Positions 1 through 14,399 of a DNA stretch of 64,000 nucleotides are shown one piece after another; position 1 is the stretch's first letter; every line of letters begins with the position of its first letter. Source of the stretch: Escarpia spicata (lineage: Eukaryota > Annelida > Polychaeta > Sabellida > Siboglinidae); NCBI GenBank assembly GCA_963995525.1, contig OZ023207.1, forward strand, positions 1,354,001 through 1,418,000, written 5' to 3'. The notes under the pieces are model-generated. The model saw nothing but the letters and a program-made list of their open reading frames with translations. It was not told the origin of the DNA and searched no databases. The position numbers and the translations under genes are program-made.

Positions 1-3000
1 GTTGTTTCATCGTCACAACAACATACTTCAGCATCTAGTTCTAGTTGTTTCATCGTCACAACAATATATCTCAGCTTCTAGTTCTAGTTGTTTCACCGTC
101 GCAACAACACACTTCAGCATCTAGGTCTAGTTTTTTCATTGTCACAACAACATACTTCAGCGTCTTGTTCTAGTTGTTTCATCGTCTCAACAACACACTT
201 CAGCTTCTAGTTCTAGTTGTTTCATCGTCACAACAATATATCTCAGCTTCTAGTTCTAGTTGTTTCATCGTCTCAACAACATACTTCAGCTTCTAGGTCT
301 AGTTGTTTCATCGTCACAACAACATATTTCAGCTTCTAGTTCTAATTGTTTAATCGTCGTAACAACACACTTCAGCTTCTAGTTCTAGTTGTTTCATCGT
401 CGCAACAACACACTTCAGCTTCTAGGTCTAGTTCTAGTTGTTTCATCGTCGCAACAACACACTGCAGCTTCTAGGCTAGTTGTTTCATCGTCGGAACAAC
501 ACACCTCAGCTTCTAGTTCTAGTTGATTCATCGTCACAACAATATATCTCAGCTTCTAGTTCTAGTTGTTTCAACGTCACAACAACACACTTCAGCTTCT
601 AGTTCTAATTGTTTCATCGTTACAACAACACACTTCAGCTTCTAGTTATAGTTGTTTCATCGTCACAACAATATATCTCAGCTTTTAGTTCTAGTTGTTT
701 CATCGTCTCAACAACATACTTCAGCTTCTAGTTCTAGTTGTTTAATCGTCACAACATATTTCGGCTTCTAGTTCTAATTGTTTAATCGTCGCAACAACAC
801 ACTTCAGCTTCTAGTTCTAGTTGTTTCATCGTCGCAACAACATACTTCAGCTTCTAGTTCTAGTTGTTTCATCGTCGCAACAACACACTTCAGCTCCTAT
901 TTCTAGTTGTTTCATCGTCGCAACAACACACTTCAGCTTCTAGTTCTAGTTGTTTCGTCGTCACAACAACAAACTTCAGCTTCTAGTTCTAGTTGATTCA
1001 TCGTCACAACAATATATCTCAGCTTCTAGTTCTAGTTGTTTCATCGTCACAACAACACACTTCAGCTTCTAGTTTTAGTTGTTTCATCGTCGCAACAACA
1101 CACTTCAGCTTCTATGTCTAGTTCTAGTTGTTTCATCGCCGCAACAACACACTTCAGCTTCTAGTTCTAGTTGTTTCATCGTTGGAACAACACACCTCAG
1201 CTTCTAGTTGTAGTTGTTTCATCGTCGCATTAACAAACTTCAGCTTCTAGTTCTAGTTGATTCATCGTCGCAACAACACACTTCAGCTTCTATTTCTAGT
1301 AGTTTCATCGTCAGAACAACACACCTCAGCTTCTAGTTATAATTGTTTCATCGTCACAACAACACACTTCAGCTTCTAGTTCTAGTTGTTTCATCGTCGC
1401 AACAACACACTTCAGCTCCTATTTCTAGTTGTTTCATCGTCGCAACAACACACTTCAGCTTCTAGTTCTAGTTGTTTCGTCGTCACAACAACACACTTCA
1501 GCTTCTAATTCTAGTTGTTTCATCGTCGCAACAACACACTTCAGCTTCTAGTTCTAGTTGTTTCATCGTCACAACAACATACTTCAGCATCTAGTTCTAG
1601 TTGTTTCATCGTCACAACAACACACTTCAGCATCTAGTTCTAGTTGTTTCATCGTCACAACAACATACTTCAGCATCTAGTTCTAGTTGTTTCATCGTCA
1701 CAACAACATACTTCAGCATCTAGTTCTAGTTGTTTCATCGTCACAACAACACACTTCAGCATCTAGTTCTAGTTGTTTCATCGTCACAACAACATACTTC
1801 AGCATCTAGTTCTAGTTGTTTCATCGTCACAACAATATATCTCAGCTTCTAGTTCTAGTTGTTTCACCGTCGCAACAACACACTTCAGCATCTAGGTCTA
1901 GTTTTTTCATTGTCACAACAACATACTTCAGCGTCTTGTTCTAGTTGTTTCATCGTCTCAACAACACACTTCAGCTTCTAGTTCTAGTTGTTTCATCGTC
2001 ACAACAATATATCTCAGCTTCTAGTTCTAGTTGTTTCATCGTCTCAACAACATACTTCAGCTTCTAGGTCTAGTTGTTTCATCGTCACAACAACATATTT
2101 CAGCTTCTAGTTCTAATTGTTTAATCGTCGTAACAACACACTTCAGCTTCTAGTTCTAGTTGTTTCATCGTCGCAACAACACACTTCAGCTTCTAGGTCT
2201 AGTTCTAGTTGTTTCATCGTCGCAACAACACACTGCAGCTTCTAGGCTAGTTGTTTCATCGTCGGAACAACACACCTCAGCTTCTAGTTCTAGTTGATTC
2301 ATCGTCACAACAATATATCTCAGCTTCTAGTTCTAGTTGTTTCAACGTCACAACAACACACTTCAGCTTCTAGTTCTAATTGTTTCATCGTTACAACAAC
2401 ACACTTCAGCTTCTAGTTATAGTTGTTTCATCGTCACAACAATATATCTCAGCTTTTAGTTCTAGTTGTTTCATCGTCTCAACAACATACTTCAGCTTCT
2501 AGTTCTAGTTGTTTAATCGTCACAACATATTTCGGCTTCTAGTTCTAATTGTTTAATCGTCGCAACAACACACTTCAGCTTCTAGTTCTAGTTGTTTCAT
2601 CGTCGCAACAACATACTTCAGCTTCTAGTTCTAGTTGTTTCATCGTCGCAACAACACACTTCAGCTCCTATTTCTAGTTGTTTCATCGTCGTAACAACAC
2701 ACTTCAGCTTCTAGTTCTAGTTGTTTCGTCGTCACAACAACAAACTTCAGCTTCTAGTTCTAGTTGATTCATCGTCACAACAATATATCTCAGCTTCTAG
2801 TTCTAGTTGTTTCATCGTCACAACAACACACTTCAGCTTCTAGTTTTAGTTGTTTCATCGTCGCAACAACACACTTCAGCTTCTATGTCTAGTTCTAGTT
2901 GTTTCATCGCCGCAACAACACACTTCAGCTTCTAGTTCTAGTTGTTTCATCGTTGGAACAACACACCTCAGCTTCTAGTTGTAGTTGTTTCATCGTCGCA

Positions 3001-6000
3001 TTAACAAACTTCAGCTTCTAGTTCTAGTTGATTCATCGTCGCAACAACACACTTCAGCTTCTATTTCTAGTAGTTTCATCGTCAGAACAACACATCTCAG
3101 CTTCTTGTTATAATTGTTTCATCGTCACAACAACACACTTCAGCTTCTAGTTCTAGTTGTTTCATCGTCACAACAACACATTTCAGCTTCTAGTTCTAGT
3201 TGTTTCATCGTCGCAACAACACACTTCAGCTCCTATTTCTAGTTGTTTCATCGTCGCAACAACACACTTCAGCTTCTAGTTCTAGTTGTTTCATCGTCGC
3301 AACAACACACTTCAGCTTCTAGTTCTAGTTGTTTCATCGTCACAACAACATACTTCAGCATCTAGTTCTAGTTGTTTCATCGTCACAACAACATACTTCA
3401 GCATCTAGTTCTAGTTGTTTCATCGTCACAACAACATACTTCAGCATCTAGTTCTAGTTGTTTCATCGTCACAACAACATACTTCAGCATCTAGTTCTAG
3501 TTGTTTCATCGTCACAACAACACACTTCAGCATCTAGTTCTAGTTGTTTCATCGTCACAACAACATACTTCAGCATCTAGTTCTAGTTGTTTCACCGTCG
3601 CAACAACACACTTCAGCATCTAGGTCTAGTTTTTTCATTGTCACAACAACATACTTCAGCGTCTTGTTCTAGTTGTTTCATCGTCTCAACAACACACTTC
3701 AGCTTCTAGTTCTAGTTGTTTCATCGTCACAACAATATATCTCAGCTTCTAGTTCTAGTTGTTTCATCGTCTCAACAACATACTTCAGCTTCTAGGTCTA
3801 GTTGTTTCATCGTCACAACAACATATTTCAGCTTCTAGTTCTAATTGTTTAATCGTCGTAACAACACACTTCAGTTTCTAGTTCTAGTGGTTTCATCGTC
3901 GCAACAACACACTTCAGCTTCTAGGTCTAGTTCTAGTTGTTTCATCGTCGCAACAACACACTGCAGCTTCTAGGCTAGTTGTTTCATCGTCGGAACAACA
4001 CACCTCAGCTTCTAGTTCTAGTTGATTCATCGTCACAACAATATATCTCAGCTTCTAGTTCTAGTTGTTTCAACGTCACAACAACACACTTCAGCTTCTA
4101 GTTCTAATTGTTTCATCGTTACAACAACACACTTCAGCTTCTAGTTATAGTTGTTTCATCGTCACAACAATATATCTCAGCTTTTAGTTCTAGTTGTTTC
4201 ATCGTCTCAACAACATACTTCAGCTTCTAGTTCTAGTTGTTTAATCGTCACAACATATTTCGGCTTCTAGTTCTAATTGTTTAATCGTCGCAACAACACA
4301 CTTCAGCTTCTAGTTCTAGTTGTTTCATCGTCGCAACAACATACTTCAGCTTCTAGTTCTAGTTGTTTCATCGTCGCAACAACACACTTCAGCTCCTATT
4401 TCTAGTTGTTTCATCGTCGCAACAACACACTTCAGCTTCTAGTTCTAGTTGTTTCGTCGTCACAACAACAAACTTCAGCTTCTAGTTCTAGTTGATTCAT
4501 CGTCACAACAATATATCTCAGCTTCTAGTTCTAGTTGTTTCATCGTCACAACAACACACTTCAGCTTCTAGTTTTAGTTGTTTCATCGTCGCAACAACAC
4601 ACTTCAGCTTCTATGTCTAGTTCTAGTTGTTTCATCGCCGCAACAACACATTTCAGCTTCTAGTTCTAGTTGTTTCATCGTTGGAACAACACACCTCAGC
4701 TTCTAGTTGTATTTGTTTCATCGTCGCATTAACAAACTTCAGCTTCTAGTTCTAGTTGATTCATCGTCGCAACAACACACTTCAGCTTCTATTTCTAGTA
4801 GTTTCATCGTCAGAACAACACATCTCAGCTTCTTGTTATAATTGTTTCATCGTCACAACAACACACTTCAGCTTCTAGTTCTAGTTGTTTCATCGTCACA
4901 ACAACACATTTCAGCTTCTAGTTCTAGTTGTTTCATCGTCGCAACAACACACTTCAGCTCCTATTTCTAGTTGTTTCATCGTCGCAACAACACACTTCAG
5001 CTTCTAGTTCTAGTTGTTTCATCGTCGCAACAACACACTTCTGCTTCTAGTTCTAGTTGTTTCATCGTCACAACAACATACTTCAGCATCTAGTTCTAGT
5101 TGTTTCATCGTCACAACAACATACTTCAGCATCTAGTTCTAGTTGTTTCATCGTCACAACAACATACTTCAGCATCTAGTTCTAGTTGTTTCATCGTCAC
5201 AACAACATACTTCAGCATCTAGTTCTAGTTGTTTCATCGTCACAACAACACACTTCAGCATCTAGTTCTAGTTGTTTCATCGTCACAACAACATACTTCA
5301 GCATCTAGTTCTAGTTGTTTCACCGTCGCAACAACACACTTCAGCATCTAGGTCTAGTTTTTTCATTGTCAAAACAACATACTTCAGCGTCTTGTTCTAG
5401 TTGTTTCATCGTCTCAACAACACACTTCAGCTTCTAGTTCTAGTTGTTTCATCGTCACAACAATATATCTCAGCTTCTAGTTCTAGTTGTTTCATCGTCT
5501 CAACAACATACTTCAGCTTCTAGGTCTAGTTGTTTCATCGTCACAACAACATATTTCAGCTTCTAGTTCTAATTGTTTAATCGTCGTAACAACACACTTC
5601 AGCTTCTAGTTCTAGTTGTTTCATCGTCGCAACAACACACTTCAGCTTCTAGTTCTAGTTGTTTCATCGTCGCAACAACACACTTCAGCTTCTAGGTCTA
5701 GTTCTAGTTGTTTCATCGTCGCAACAACACACTGCAGCTTCTAGCCTAGTTGGTTCATCGTCGGAACAACACACCTCAGCTTCTAGTTCTAGTTGATTCA
5801 TCGTCACAACAATATATCTCAGCTTCTAGTTCTAGTTGTTTCAACGTCACAACAACACACTTCAGCTTCTAGTTCTAATTGTTTCATCGTTACAACAACA
5901 CACTTCAGCTTCTAGTTATAGTTGTTTCATCGTCACAACAATATATCTCAGCTTTTAGTTCTAGTTGTTTCATCGTCTCAACAACATACTTCAGCTTCTA

Positions 6001-6300
6001 GTTCTAGTTGTTTCATCGTCACAACATATTTCGGCTTCTAGTTCTAATTGTTTAATCGTCGCAACAACACACTTCAGCTTCTAGTTCTAGTTGTTTCATC
6101 GTCGCAACAACATACTTCAGCTTCTAGTTCTAGTTGTTTCATCGTCGCAACAACACACTTCAGCTCCTATTTCTAGTTGTTTCATCGTCGCAACAACACA
6201 CTTCAGCTTCTAGTTCTAGTTGTTTCGTCGTCACAACAACACACTTCAGCTTCTAGTTCTAGTTGTTTCATCGTCGCAACAACACACTTCAGCTTCTAGT
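1..6300. repeat. Higher-order repeat block, about 1.73-1.77 kb period
   Basis: A diagnostic monomer with TTTTTTCATTGTC recurs at 131, 1902, 3630 and 5358, giving spacings of 1771, 1728 and 1728 bp. The 43-bp difference is one monomer. Within each copy the same ordered series of about 40 variant monomers is repeated (for example the TAGGCTAG junction, TCAACGTC, the CATATTTCGGC deletion and the TCGTTGGAAC monomer), with only scattered substitutions. This is a classic higher-order repeat of four copies, the last one truncated. Confidence 0.88.
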
Positions 6301-7244
6301 TCTAGTTGTTTCATCGTCACAACAACATACTTCAGCATCTAGTTCTAGTTGTTTCATCGTCACAACAACACACTTCAGCATCTAGTTCTAGTTGTTTCAT
6401 CGTCACAACAACATACTTCAGCATCTAGTTCTAGTTGTTTCATCGTCACAACAACATACTTCAGCATCTAGTTCTAGTTGTTTCATCGTCACAACAACAC
6501 ACTTCAGCATCTAGGTCTAGTTTTTTCATTGTCACAACAACATACTTCAGCGTCTTGTTCTAGTTGTTTCATCGTCTCAACAACACACTTCAGCTTCTAG
6601 TTCTAGTTGTTTCATCGTCACAACAATATATCTCAGCTTCTAGTTCTAGTTGTTTCATCGTCACAACAACACACTTCAGCATCTAGTTCTAGTTGTTTCA
6701 TCGTCACAACAACATACTTCAGCATCTAGTTCTAGTTGTTTCATCGTCACAACAATATATCTCAGCTTCTAGTTCTAGTTGTTTCACCGTCGCAACAACA
6801 CACTTCAGCATCTAGGTCTAGTTTTTTCATTGTCACAACAACATACTTCAGCGTCTTGTTCTAGTTGTTTCATCGTCTCAACAACACACTTCAGCTTCTA
6901 GTTCTAGTTGTTTCATCGTCACAACAATATATCTCAGCTTCTAGTTCTAGTTGTTTCATCGTCACAACATATTTCGGCTTCTAGTTCTAATTGTTTAATC
7001 GTCTCAACAACACACTTCAGCTTCTAGTTCTAGTTGTTTCATCGTCGCAACAACACACTTCAGCTTCTAGTTCTAGTTGTTTCATCGTCGCAACAACACA
7101 CTTCAGCTCCTATTTCTAGTTGTTTCATCGTCGCAACAACACACTTCAGCTTCTAGTTCTAGTTGTTTCGTCGTCACAACAACACATTTCAGCTTCTAGT
7201 TCTAGTTGTTTCATCGTCGCAACAACACACTTCAGCTTCTAGTT

Positions 7245-10200
7245 CTAGTTGTTTCATCGTCACAACAACATACTTCAGCATCTAGTTCTAGTTGTTTCAT
7301 CGTCACAACAACACACTTCAGCATCTAGTTCTAGTTGTTTCATCGTCACAACAACATACTTCAGCATCTAGTTCTAGTTGTTTCATCGTCACAACAACAT
7401 ACTTCAGCATCTAGTTCTAGTTGTTTCATCGTCACAACAACACACTTCAGCATCTAGGTCTAGTTTTTTCATTGTCACAACAACATACTTCAGCGTCTTG
7501 TTCTAGTTGTTTCATCGTCTCAACAACACACTTCAGCTTCTAGTTCTAGTTGTTTCATCGTCACAACAATATATCTCAGCTTCTAGTTCTAGTTGTTTCA
7601 CCGTCACAACAACACACTTCAGCATCTAGTTCTAGTTGTTTCATCGTCACAACAACATACTTCAGCATCTAGTTCTAGTTGTTTCATCGTCACAACAATA
7701 TATATCAGCTTCTAGTTCTAGTAGTTTCACCGTCGCAACAACACACTTCAGCATCTAGGTCTAGTTTTTTCATTGTCACAACAACATACTTCAGCGTCTT
7801 GTTCTAGTTGTTTCATCGTCTCAACAACACACTTCAGCTTCTAGTTCTAGTTGTTTCATCGTCACAACAATATATCTCAGCTTCTAGTTCTAGTTGTTTC
7901 ATCGTCTCAACAACATACTTCAGCTTCTAGGTCTAGTTGTTTCATCGTCACAACAACATATTTCAGCTTCTAGTTCTAATTGTTTAATCGTCGTAACAAC
8001 ACACTTCAGCTTCTAGTTCTAGTTGTTTCATCGTCGCAACAACACACTTCAGCTTCTAGTTCTAGTTGTTTCATCGTCGCAACAACATACTTCAGGATCT
8101 AGTTCTAGTTGTTTCATCGTCACAACAACATACTTCAGCATCTAGTTCTAGTTGTTTCATCGTCACAACAACACACTTCTGCATCTAGTTCTAGTTGTTT
8201 CATCGTCACAACAACATACTTCAGCATCTAGTTCTAGTTGTTTCATCGTCACAACAATATATCTCAGCTTCTAGTTCTAGTTGTTTCACCGTCGCAACAA
8301 CACACTTCAGCATCTAGGTCTAGTTGTTTCATTGTCACAACAACATACTTCAGCGTCTTGTTCTAGTTGTTTCATCGTCTCAACAACACACTTCAGCTTC
8401 TAGTTCTAGTTGTTTCATCGTCACAACAATATATCTCAGCTTCTAGTTCTAGTTGTTTCATCGTCACAACATATTTCGGCTTCTAGTTCTAATTGTTTAA
8501 TCGTCTCAACAACACACTTCAGCTTCTAGTTCTAGTTGTTTCATCGTCGCAACAACATACTTCAGCTTCTAGTTCTAGTTGTTTCATCGTCGCAACAACA
8601 CACTTCAGCTCCTATTTCTAGTTGTTTCATCGTCGCAACAACACACTTCAGCGTCTTGTTCTAGTTGTTTCATCGTCTCAACAACACACTTCAGCTTCTA
8701 GTTCTAGTTGTTTCATCGTCACAACAATATATCTCAGCTTCTAGTTCTAGTTGTTTCATCGTCTCAACAATATACTTCAGCTTCTAGGTCTAGTTGTTTC
8801 ATCGTCACAACAACATATTTCAGCTTCTAGTTCTAATTGTTTAATCGTCGTAACAACACACTTCAGCTTCTAGTTCTAGTTGTTTCATCGTCGCAACAAC
8901 ACACTTCAGCTTCTAGTTCTAGTTGTTTCATCGTCGCAACAACACACTTCAGCTTCTAGGTCTAGTTCTAGTTGTTTCATCGTCGCAACAACACACTGCA
9001 GCTTCTAGGTATAGTTGTTTCATCGTCGGAACAACACACCTCAGCTTCTAGTTCTAGTTGTTTCATCGTCGCAATAACAAACTTCAGCTTCTATTTCTAG
9101 TTGATTCATCGTCACAACAATATATCTCAGCTTCTAGTTCTAGTTGTTTCATCGTCACAACAACACACTTCAGCTTCTAGTTCTAGTTGTTTCATCGTCA
9201 CAACAACACATTTCAGCTTCTAGTTCTAGTTGTTTCATCGTCACAACAATATATCTCAGCTTTTAGTTCTAGTTGTTTCATCGTCTCAACAACATACTTC
9301 AGCTTCTAGTTCTAGTTGTTTCATCGTCACAACATATTTCGGCTTCTAGTTCTAATTGTTTAATCGTCGCAACAACACACTTCAGCTTCTAGTTCTAGTT
9401 GTTTCATCGTCGCAACAACATACTTCAGCTTCTAGTTCTAGTTGTTTCATCGTCGCAACAACACACTTCAGCTTCTATGTCTAGTTCTAGTTGTTTCATC
9501 GCCGCAACAACACACTTCAGCTTCTAGTTCTAATTGTTTCATCGTTGGAACAACACACCTCAGCTTCTAGTTGTAGTTGTTTCATCGTCGCAATAACAAA
9601 CTTCAGCTTCTAGTTCTAGTTGATTCATCGTCGCAACAACACACTTCAGCTTCTATTTCTAGTAGTTTCATCGTCAGAACAACACACCTCAGCTTCTAGT
9701 TATAATTGTTTCATCGTCACAACAACACACTTCAGCTTCTAGTTCTAGTTGTTTCATCGTCACAACAACACATTTCAGCTTCTAGTTCTAGTTGTTTCAT
9801 CGTCACAACAACATACTTCAGCATCTAGTTCTAGTTGTTTCATCGTCACAACAACACACTTCAGCATCTAGTTCTAGTTGTTTCATCGTCACAACAACAT
9901 ACTTCAGCATCTAGTTCTAGTTGTTTCATCGTCACAACAACATACTTCAGCATCTAGTTCTAGTTGTTTCATCGTCACAACAACACACTTCAGCATCTAG
10001 GTCTAGTTTTTTCATTGTCACAACAACATACTTCAGCGTCTTGTTCTAGTTGTTTCATCGTCTCAACAACACACTTCAGCTTCTAGTTCTAGTTGTTTCA
10101 TCGTCACAACAATATATCTCAGCTTCTAGTTCTAGTTGTTTCATCGTCACAACAACACACTTCAGCATCTAGTTCTAGTTGTTTCATCGTCACAACAACA

Positions 10201-12300
10201 TACTTCAGCATCTAGTTCTAGTTGTTTCATCGTCACAACAATATATATCAGCTTCTAGTTCTAGTAGTTTCACCGTCGCAACAACACACTTCAGCATCTA
10301 GGTCTAGTTTTTTCATTGTCACAACAACATACTTCAGCGTCTTGTTCTAGTTGTTTCATCGTCTCAACAACACACTTCAGCTTCTAGTTCTAGTTGTTTC
10401 ATCGTCACAACAATATATCTCAGCTTCTAGTTCTAGTTGTTTCATCGTCTCAACAACATACTTCAGCTTCTAGGTCTAGTTGTTTCATCGTCACAACAAC
10501 ATATTTCAGCTTCTAGTTCTAATTGTTTAATCGTCGTAACAACATACTTCAGCTTCTAGTTCTAGTTGTTTCATCGTCGCAACAACACACTTCAGCTTCT
10601 AGTTCTAGTTGTTTCATCGTCGCAACAACATACTTCAGGATCTAGTTCTAGTTGTTTCATCGTCACAACAACATACTTCAGCATCTAGTTCTAGTTGTTT
10701 CATCGTCACAACAACACACTTCTGCATCTAGTTCTAGTTGTTTCATCGTCACAACAACATACTTCAGCATCTAGTTCTAGTTGTTTCATCGTCACAACAA
10801 TATATCTCAGCTTCTAGTTCTAGTTGTTTCACCGTCGCAACAACACACTTCAGCATCTAGGTCTAGTTGTTTCATTGTCACAACAACATACTTCAGCGTC
10901 TTGTTCTAGTTGTTTCATCGTCTCAACAACACACTTCAGCTTCTAGTTCTAGTTGTTTCATCGTCACAACAATATATCTCAGCTTCTAGTTCTAGTTGTT
11001 TCATCGTCACAACATATTTCGGCTTCTAGTTCTAATTGTTTAATCGTCTCAACAACACACTTCAGCTTCTAGTTCTAGTTGTTTCATCGTCGCAACAACA
11101 TACTTCAGCTTCTAGTTCTAGTTGTTTCATCGTCGCAACAACACACTTCAGCTCCTATTTCTAGTTGTTTCATCGTCGCAACAACACACTTCAGCGTCTT
11201 GTTCTAGTTGTTTCATCGTCTCAACAACACACTTCAGCTTCTAGTTCTAGTTGTTTCATCGTCACAACAATATATCTCAGCTTCTAGTTCTATTTGTTTC
11301 ATCGTCTCAACAATATACTTCAGCTTCTAGGTCTAGTTGTTTCATCGTCACAACAACATATTTCAGCTTCTAGTTCTAATTGTTTAATCGTCGTAACAAC
11401 ACACTTCAGCTTCTAGTTCTAGTTCTAGTTGTTTCATCGTCGCAACAACACACTTCAGCTTCTAGGTCTAGTTCTAGTTGTTTCATCGTCGCAACAACAC
11501 ACTGCAGCTTCTAGGTATAGTTGTTTCATCGTCGGAACAACACACCTCAGCTTCTAGTTCTAGTTGTTTCATCGTCGCAATAACAAACTTCAGCTTCTAT
11601 TTCTAGTTGATTCATCGTCACAACAATATATCTCAGCTTCTAGTTCTAGTTGTTTCATCGTCACAACAACACACTTCAGCTTCTAGTTCTAGTTGTTTCA
11701 TCGTCACAACAACACATTTCACCTTCTAGTTCTAGTTGTTTCATCGTCACAACAATATATCTCAGCTTTTAGTTCTAGTTGTTTCATCGTCTCAACAACA
11801 TACTTCAGCTTCTAGTTCTAGTTGTTTCATCGTCACAACATATTTCGGCTTCTAGTTCTAATTGTTTAATCGTCGCAACAACACACTTCAGCTTCTAGTT
11901 CTAGTTGTTTCATCGTCGCAACAACATACTTCAGCTTCTAGTTCTAGTTGTTTCATCGTCGCAACAACACACTTCAGCTTCTATGTCTAGTTCTAGTTGT
12001 TTCATCGCCGCAACAACACACTTCAGCTTCTAGTTCTAATTGTTTCATCGTTGGAACAACACACCTCAGCTTCTAGTTGTAGTTGTTTCATCGTCGCAAT
12101 AACAAACTTCAGCTTCTAGTTCTAGTTGATTCATCGTCGCAACAACACACTTCAGCTTCTATTTCTAGTAGTTTCATCGTCAGAACAACACACCTCAGCT
12201 TCTAGTTATAATTGTTTCATCGTCACAACAACACACTTCAGCTTCTAGTTCTAGTTGTTTCATCGTCACAACAACACATTTCAGCTTCTAGTTCTAGTTG
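7245..12300. repeat. Higher-order repeat block, 2,543-bp period (two copies)
   Basis: Rare markers recur at a constant offset: TTTTTTCATTGTC at 7464/10007 and 7765/10308, and CTTCAGGATCT at 8091/10634, all 2,543 bp apart. Near the right end the offset falls to about 2,506 because copy 2 lacks about 37 bp around 11,411. Copy 1 covers about 7,245-9,787 and copy 2 about 9,788-12,300. Internally the block also contains older 301-bp (seven-monomer) duplications. Confidence 0.82.
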
Positions 12301-13328
12301 TTTCATCGTCGCAACAACACACTTCAGCTCCTATTTCTAGTTGTTTCATCGTCGCAACAACACACTTCAGCTTCTAGTTCTAGTTGTTTCGTCGTCACAA
12401 CAACACACTTCAGCATCTACTTCTAGTTGTTTCATCGTCACAACAACATACTTCAGCATCTAGTTCTAGTTGTTTCATCGTCACAACAACATACTTCAGC
12501 ATCTAGTTCTAGTTGTTTCATCGTCACAACAACACACTTCAGCATCTAGTTCTAGTTGTTTCATCGTCACAACAACATACTTCAGCATCTAGTTCTAGTT
12601 GTTTCATCGTCACAACAATATATCTCAGCTTCTAGTTCTAGTTGTTTCACCGTCGCAACAACACACTTCAGCATCTAGGTCTAGTTTTTTCATTGTCACA
12701 ACAACATACTTCAGTGTCTTGTTCTAGTTGTTTCATCGTCTCAACAACACACTTCAGCTTCTAGTTCTAGTTGTTTCATCGTCACAACAATATATCTCAG
12801 CTTCTAGTTCTAATTGTTTAATCGTCGTAACAACACACTTCAGCTTCTAGTTCTAGTTGTTTCATCGTCGCAACAACACACTTCAGCTTCTAGTTCTAGT
12901 TGTTTCATCGTCACAACAACATACTTCAGCATCTAGTTCTAGTTGTTTCATCGTCACAACAACACACTTCTGCATCTAGTTCTAGTTGTTTCATCGTCAC
13001 AACAACATACTTCAGCATCTAGTTCTAGTTGTTTCATCGTCACAACAATATATCTCAGCTTCTAGTTCTAGTTGTTTCACCGTCGCAACAACACACTTCA
13101 GCATCTAGGTCTAGTTGTTTCATTGTCACAACAACATACTTCAGCGTCTTGTTCTAGTTGTTTCATCGTCTCAACAACACACTTCAGCTTCTAGTTCTAG
13201 TTGTTTCATCGTCACAACAATATATCTCAGCTTCTAGTTCTAGTTGTTTCATCGTCTCAACAATATACTTCAGCTTCTAGGTCTAGTTGTTTCATCGTCA
13301 CAACAACATATTTCAGCTTCTAGTTCTA

Positions 13329-13475
13329 GTTGTTTTATCGTCGCAACAACACACTTCAGCTTCTAGGTCTAGTTCTAGTTGTTTTATCGTCGCAACAACA
13401 CACTTCAGCTTCTAGGTCTAGTTCTAGTTGTTTTATCGTCGCAACAACACACTTCAGCTTCTAGGTCTAGTTCTA
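13329..13475. repeat. Local triplication of the 49-bp monomer variant
   Basis: Starts at 13329, 13378, 13427 and 13476 are exactly 49 bp apart. Each unit has GTTGTTTTATCGTCGCAACA and the TAGGTCTAGTTCTA double-hexamer junction. The three units are essentially identical and the variant is otherwise scattered singly, so this is a recent small expansion inside the larger array. Confidence 0.85.
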
Positions 13476-14399
13476 GTTGTTTTATCGTCGCAACAACACA
13501 CTGCAGCTTCTAGGTATAGTTGTTTCATCGTCGGAACAACACACCTCAGCTTCTAGTTCTAGTTGTTTCATCGTCGCAATGACAAACTTCAGCTTCTAGT
13601 TCTAGTTGATTCATCGTCACAACAATATATCTCAGCTTCTAGTTCTAGTTGTTTCATCGTCACAACAACACACTTCAGCTTCTAGTTCTAGTTGTTTCAT
13701 CGTCACAACAACACATTTCAGCTTCTAGTTCTAGTTGTTTCATCGTCACAACAATATATCTCAGCTTTTAGTTCTAGTTGTTTCATCGTCTCAACAACAT
13801 ACTTCAGCTTCTAGTTCTAGTTGTTTCATCGTCACAACAACATACTTCAGCTTCTAGTTCTAGTTGTTTCATCGTCGCAACAACACACTTCAGCTTATAT
13901 GTCTAGTTCTAGTTGTTTCATCGCCGCCACAACACACTTCAGCTTCTAGTTCTAATTGTTTCATCGTTGGAACAACACACCTCAGCTTCTAGTTGTAGTT
14001 GTTTCATCGTCGCAATAACAAACTTCAGCTTCTAGTTCTAGTTGATTCATCGTCGCAACAACACACTTCAGCTTCTATTTCTAGTAGTTTCATCGTCAGA
14101 ACAACACACCTCAGCTTCTAGTTATAATTGTTTCATCGTCACAACAACACACTTCAGCTTCTAGTTCTAGTTGTTTCATCGTCACAACAACACATTTCAG
14201 CTTCTAGTTCTAGTTGTTTCATCGTCGCAACAACACACTTCAGCTCCTATTTCTAGTTGTTTCATCGTCGCAACAATACACTTCAGCTTCTAGTTCTAGT
14301 TGTTTCGTCGTCACAACAACACACTTCAGCTTCTAGTTCTAGTTGTTTCATCGTCGCAACAACACACTTCAGCTTCTAGTTCTAGTTGTTTCATCGTCA

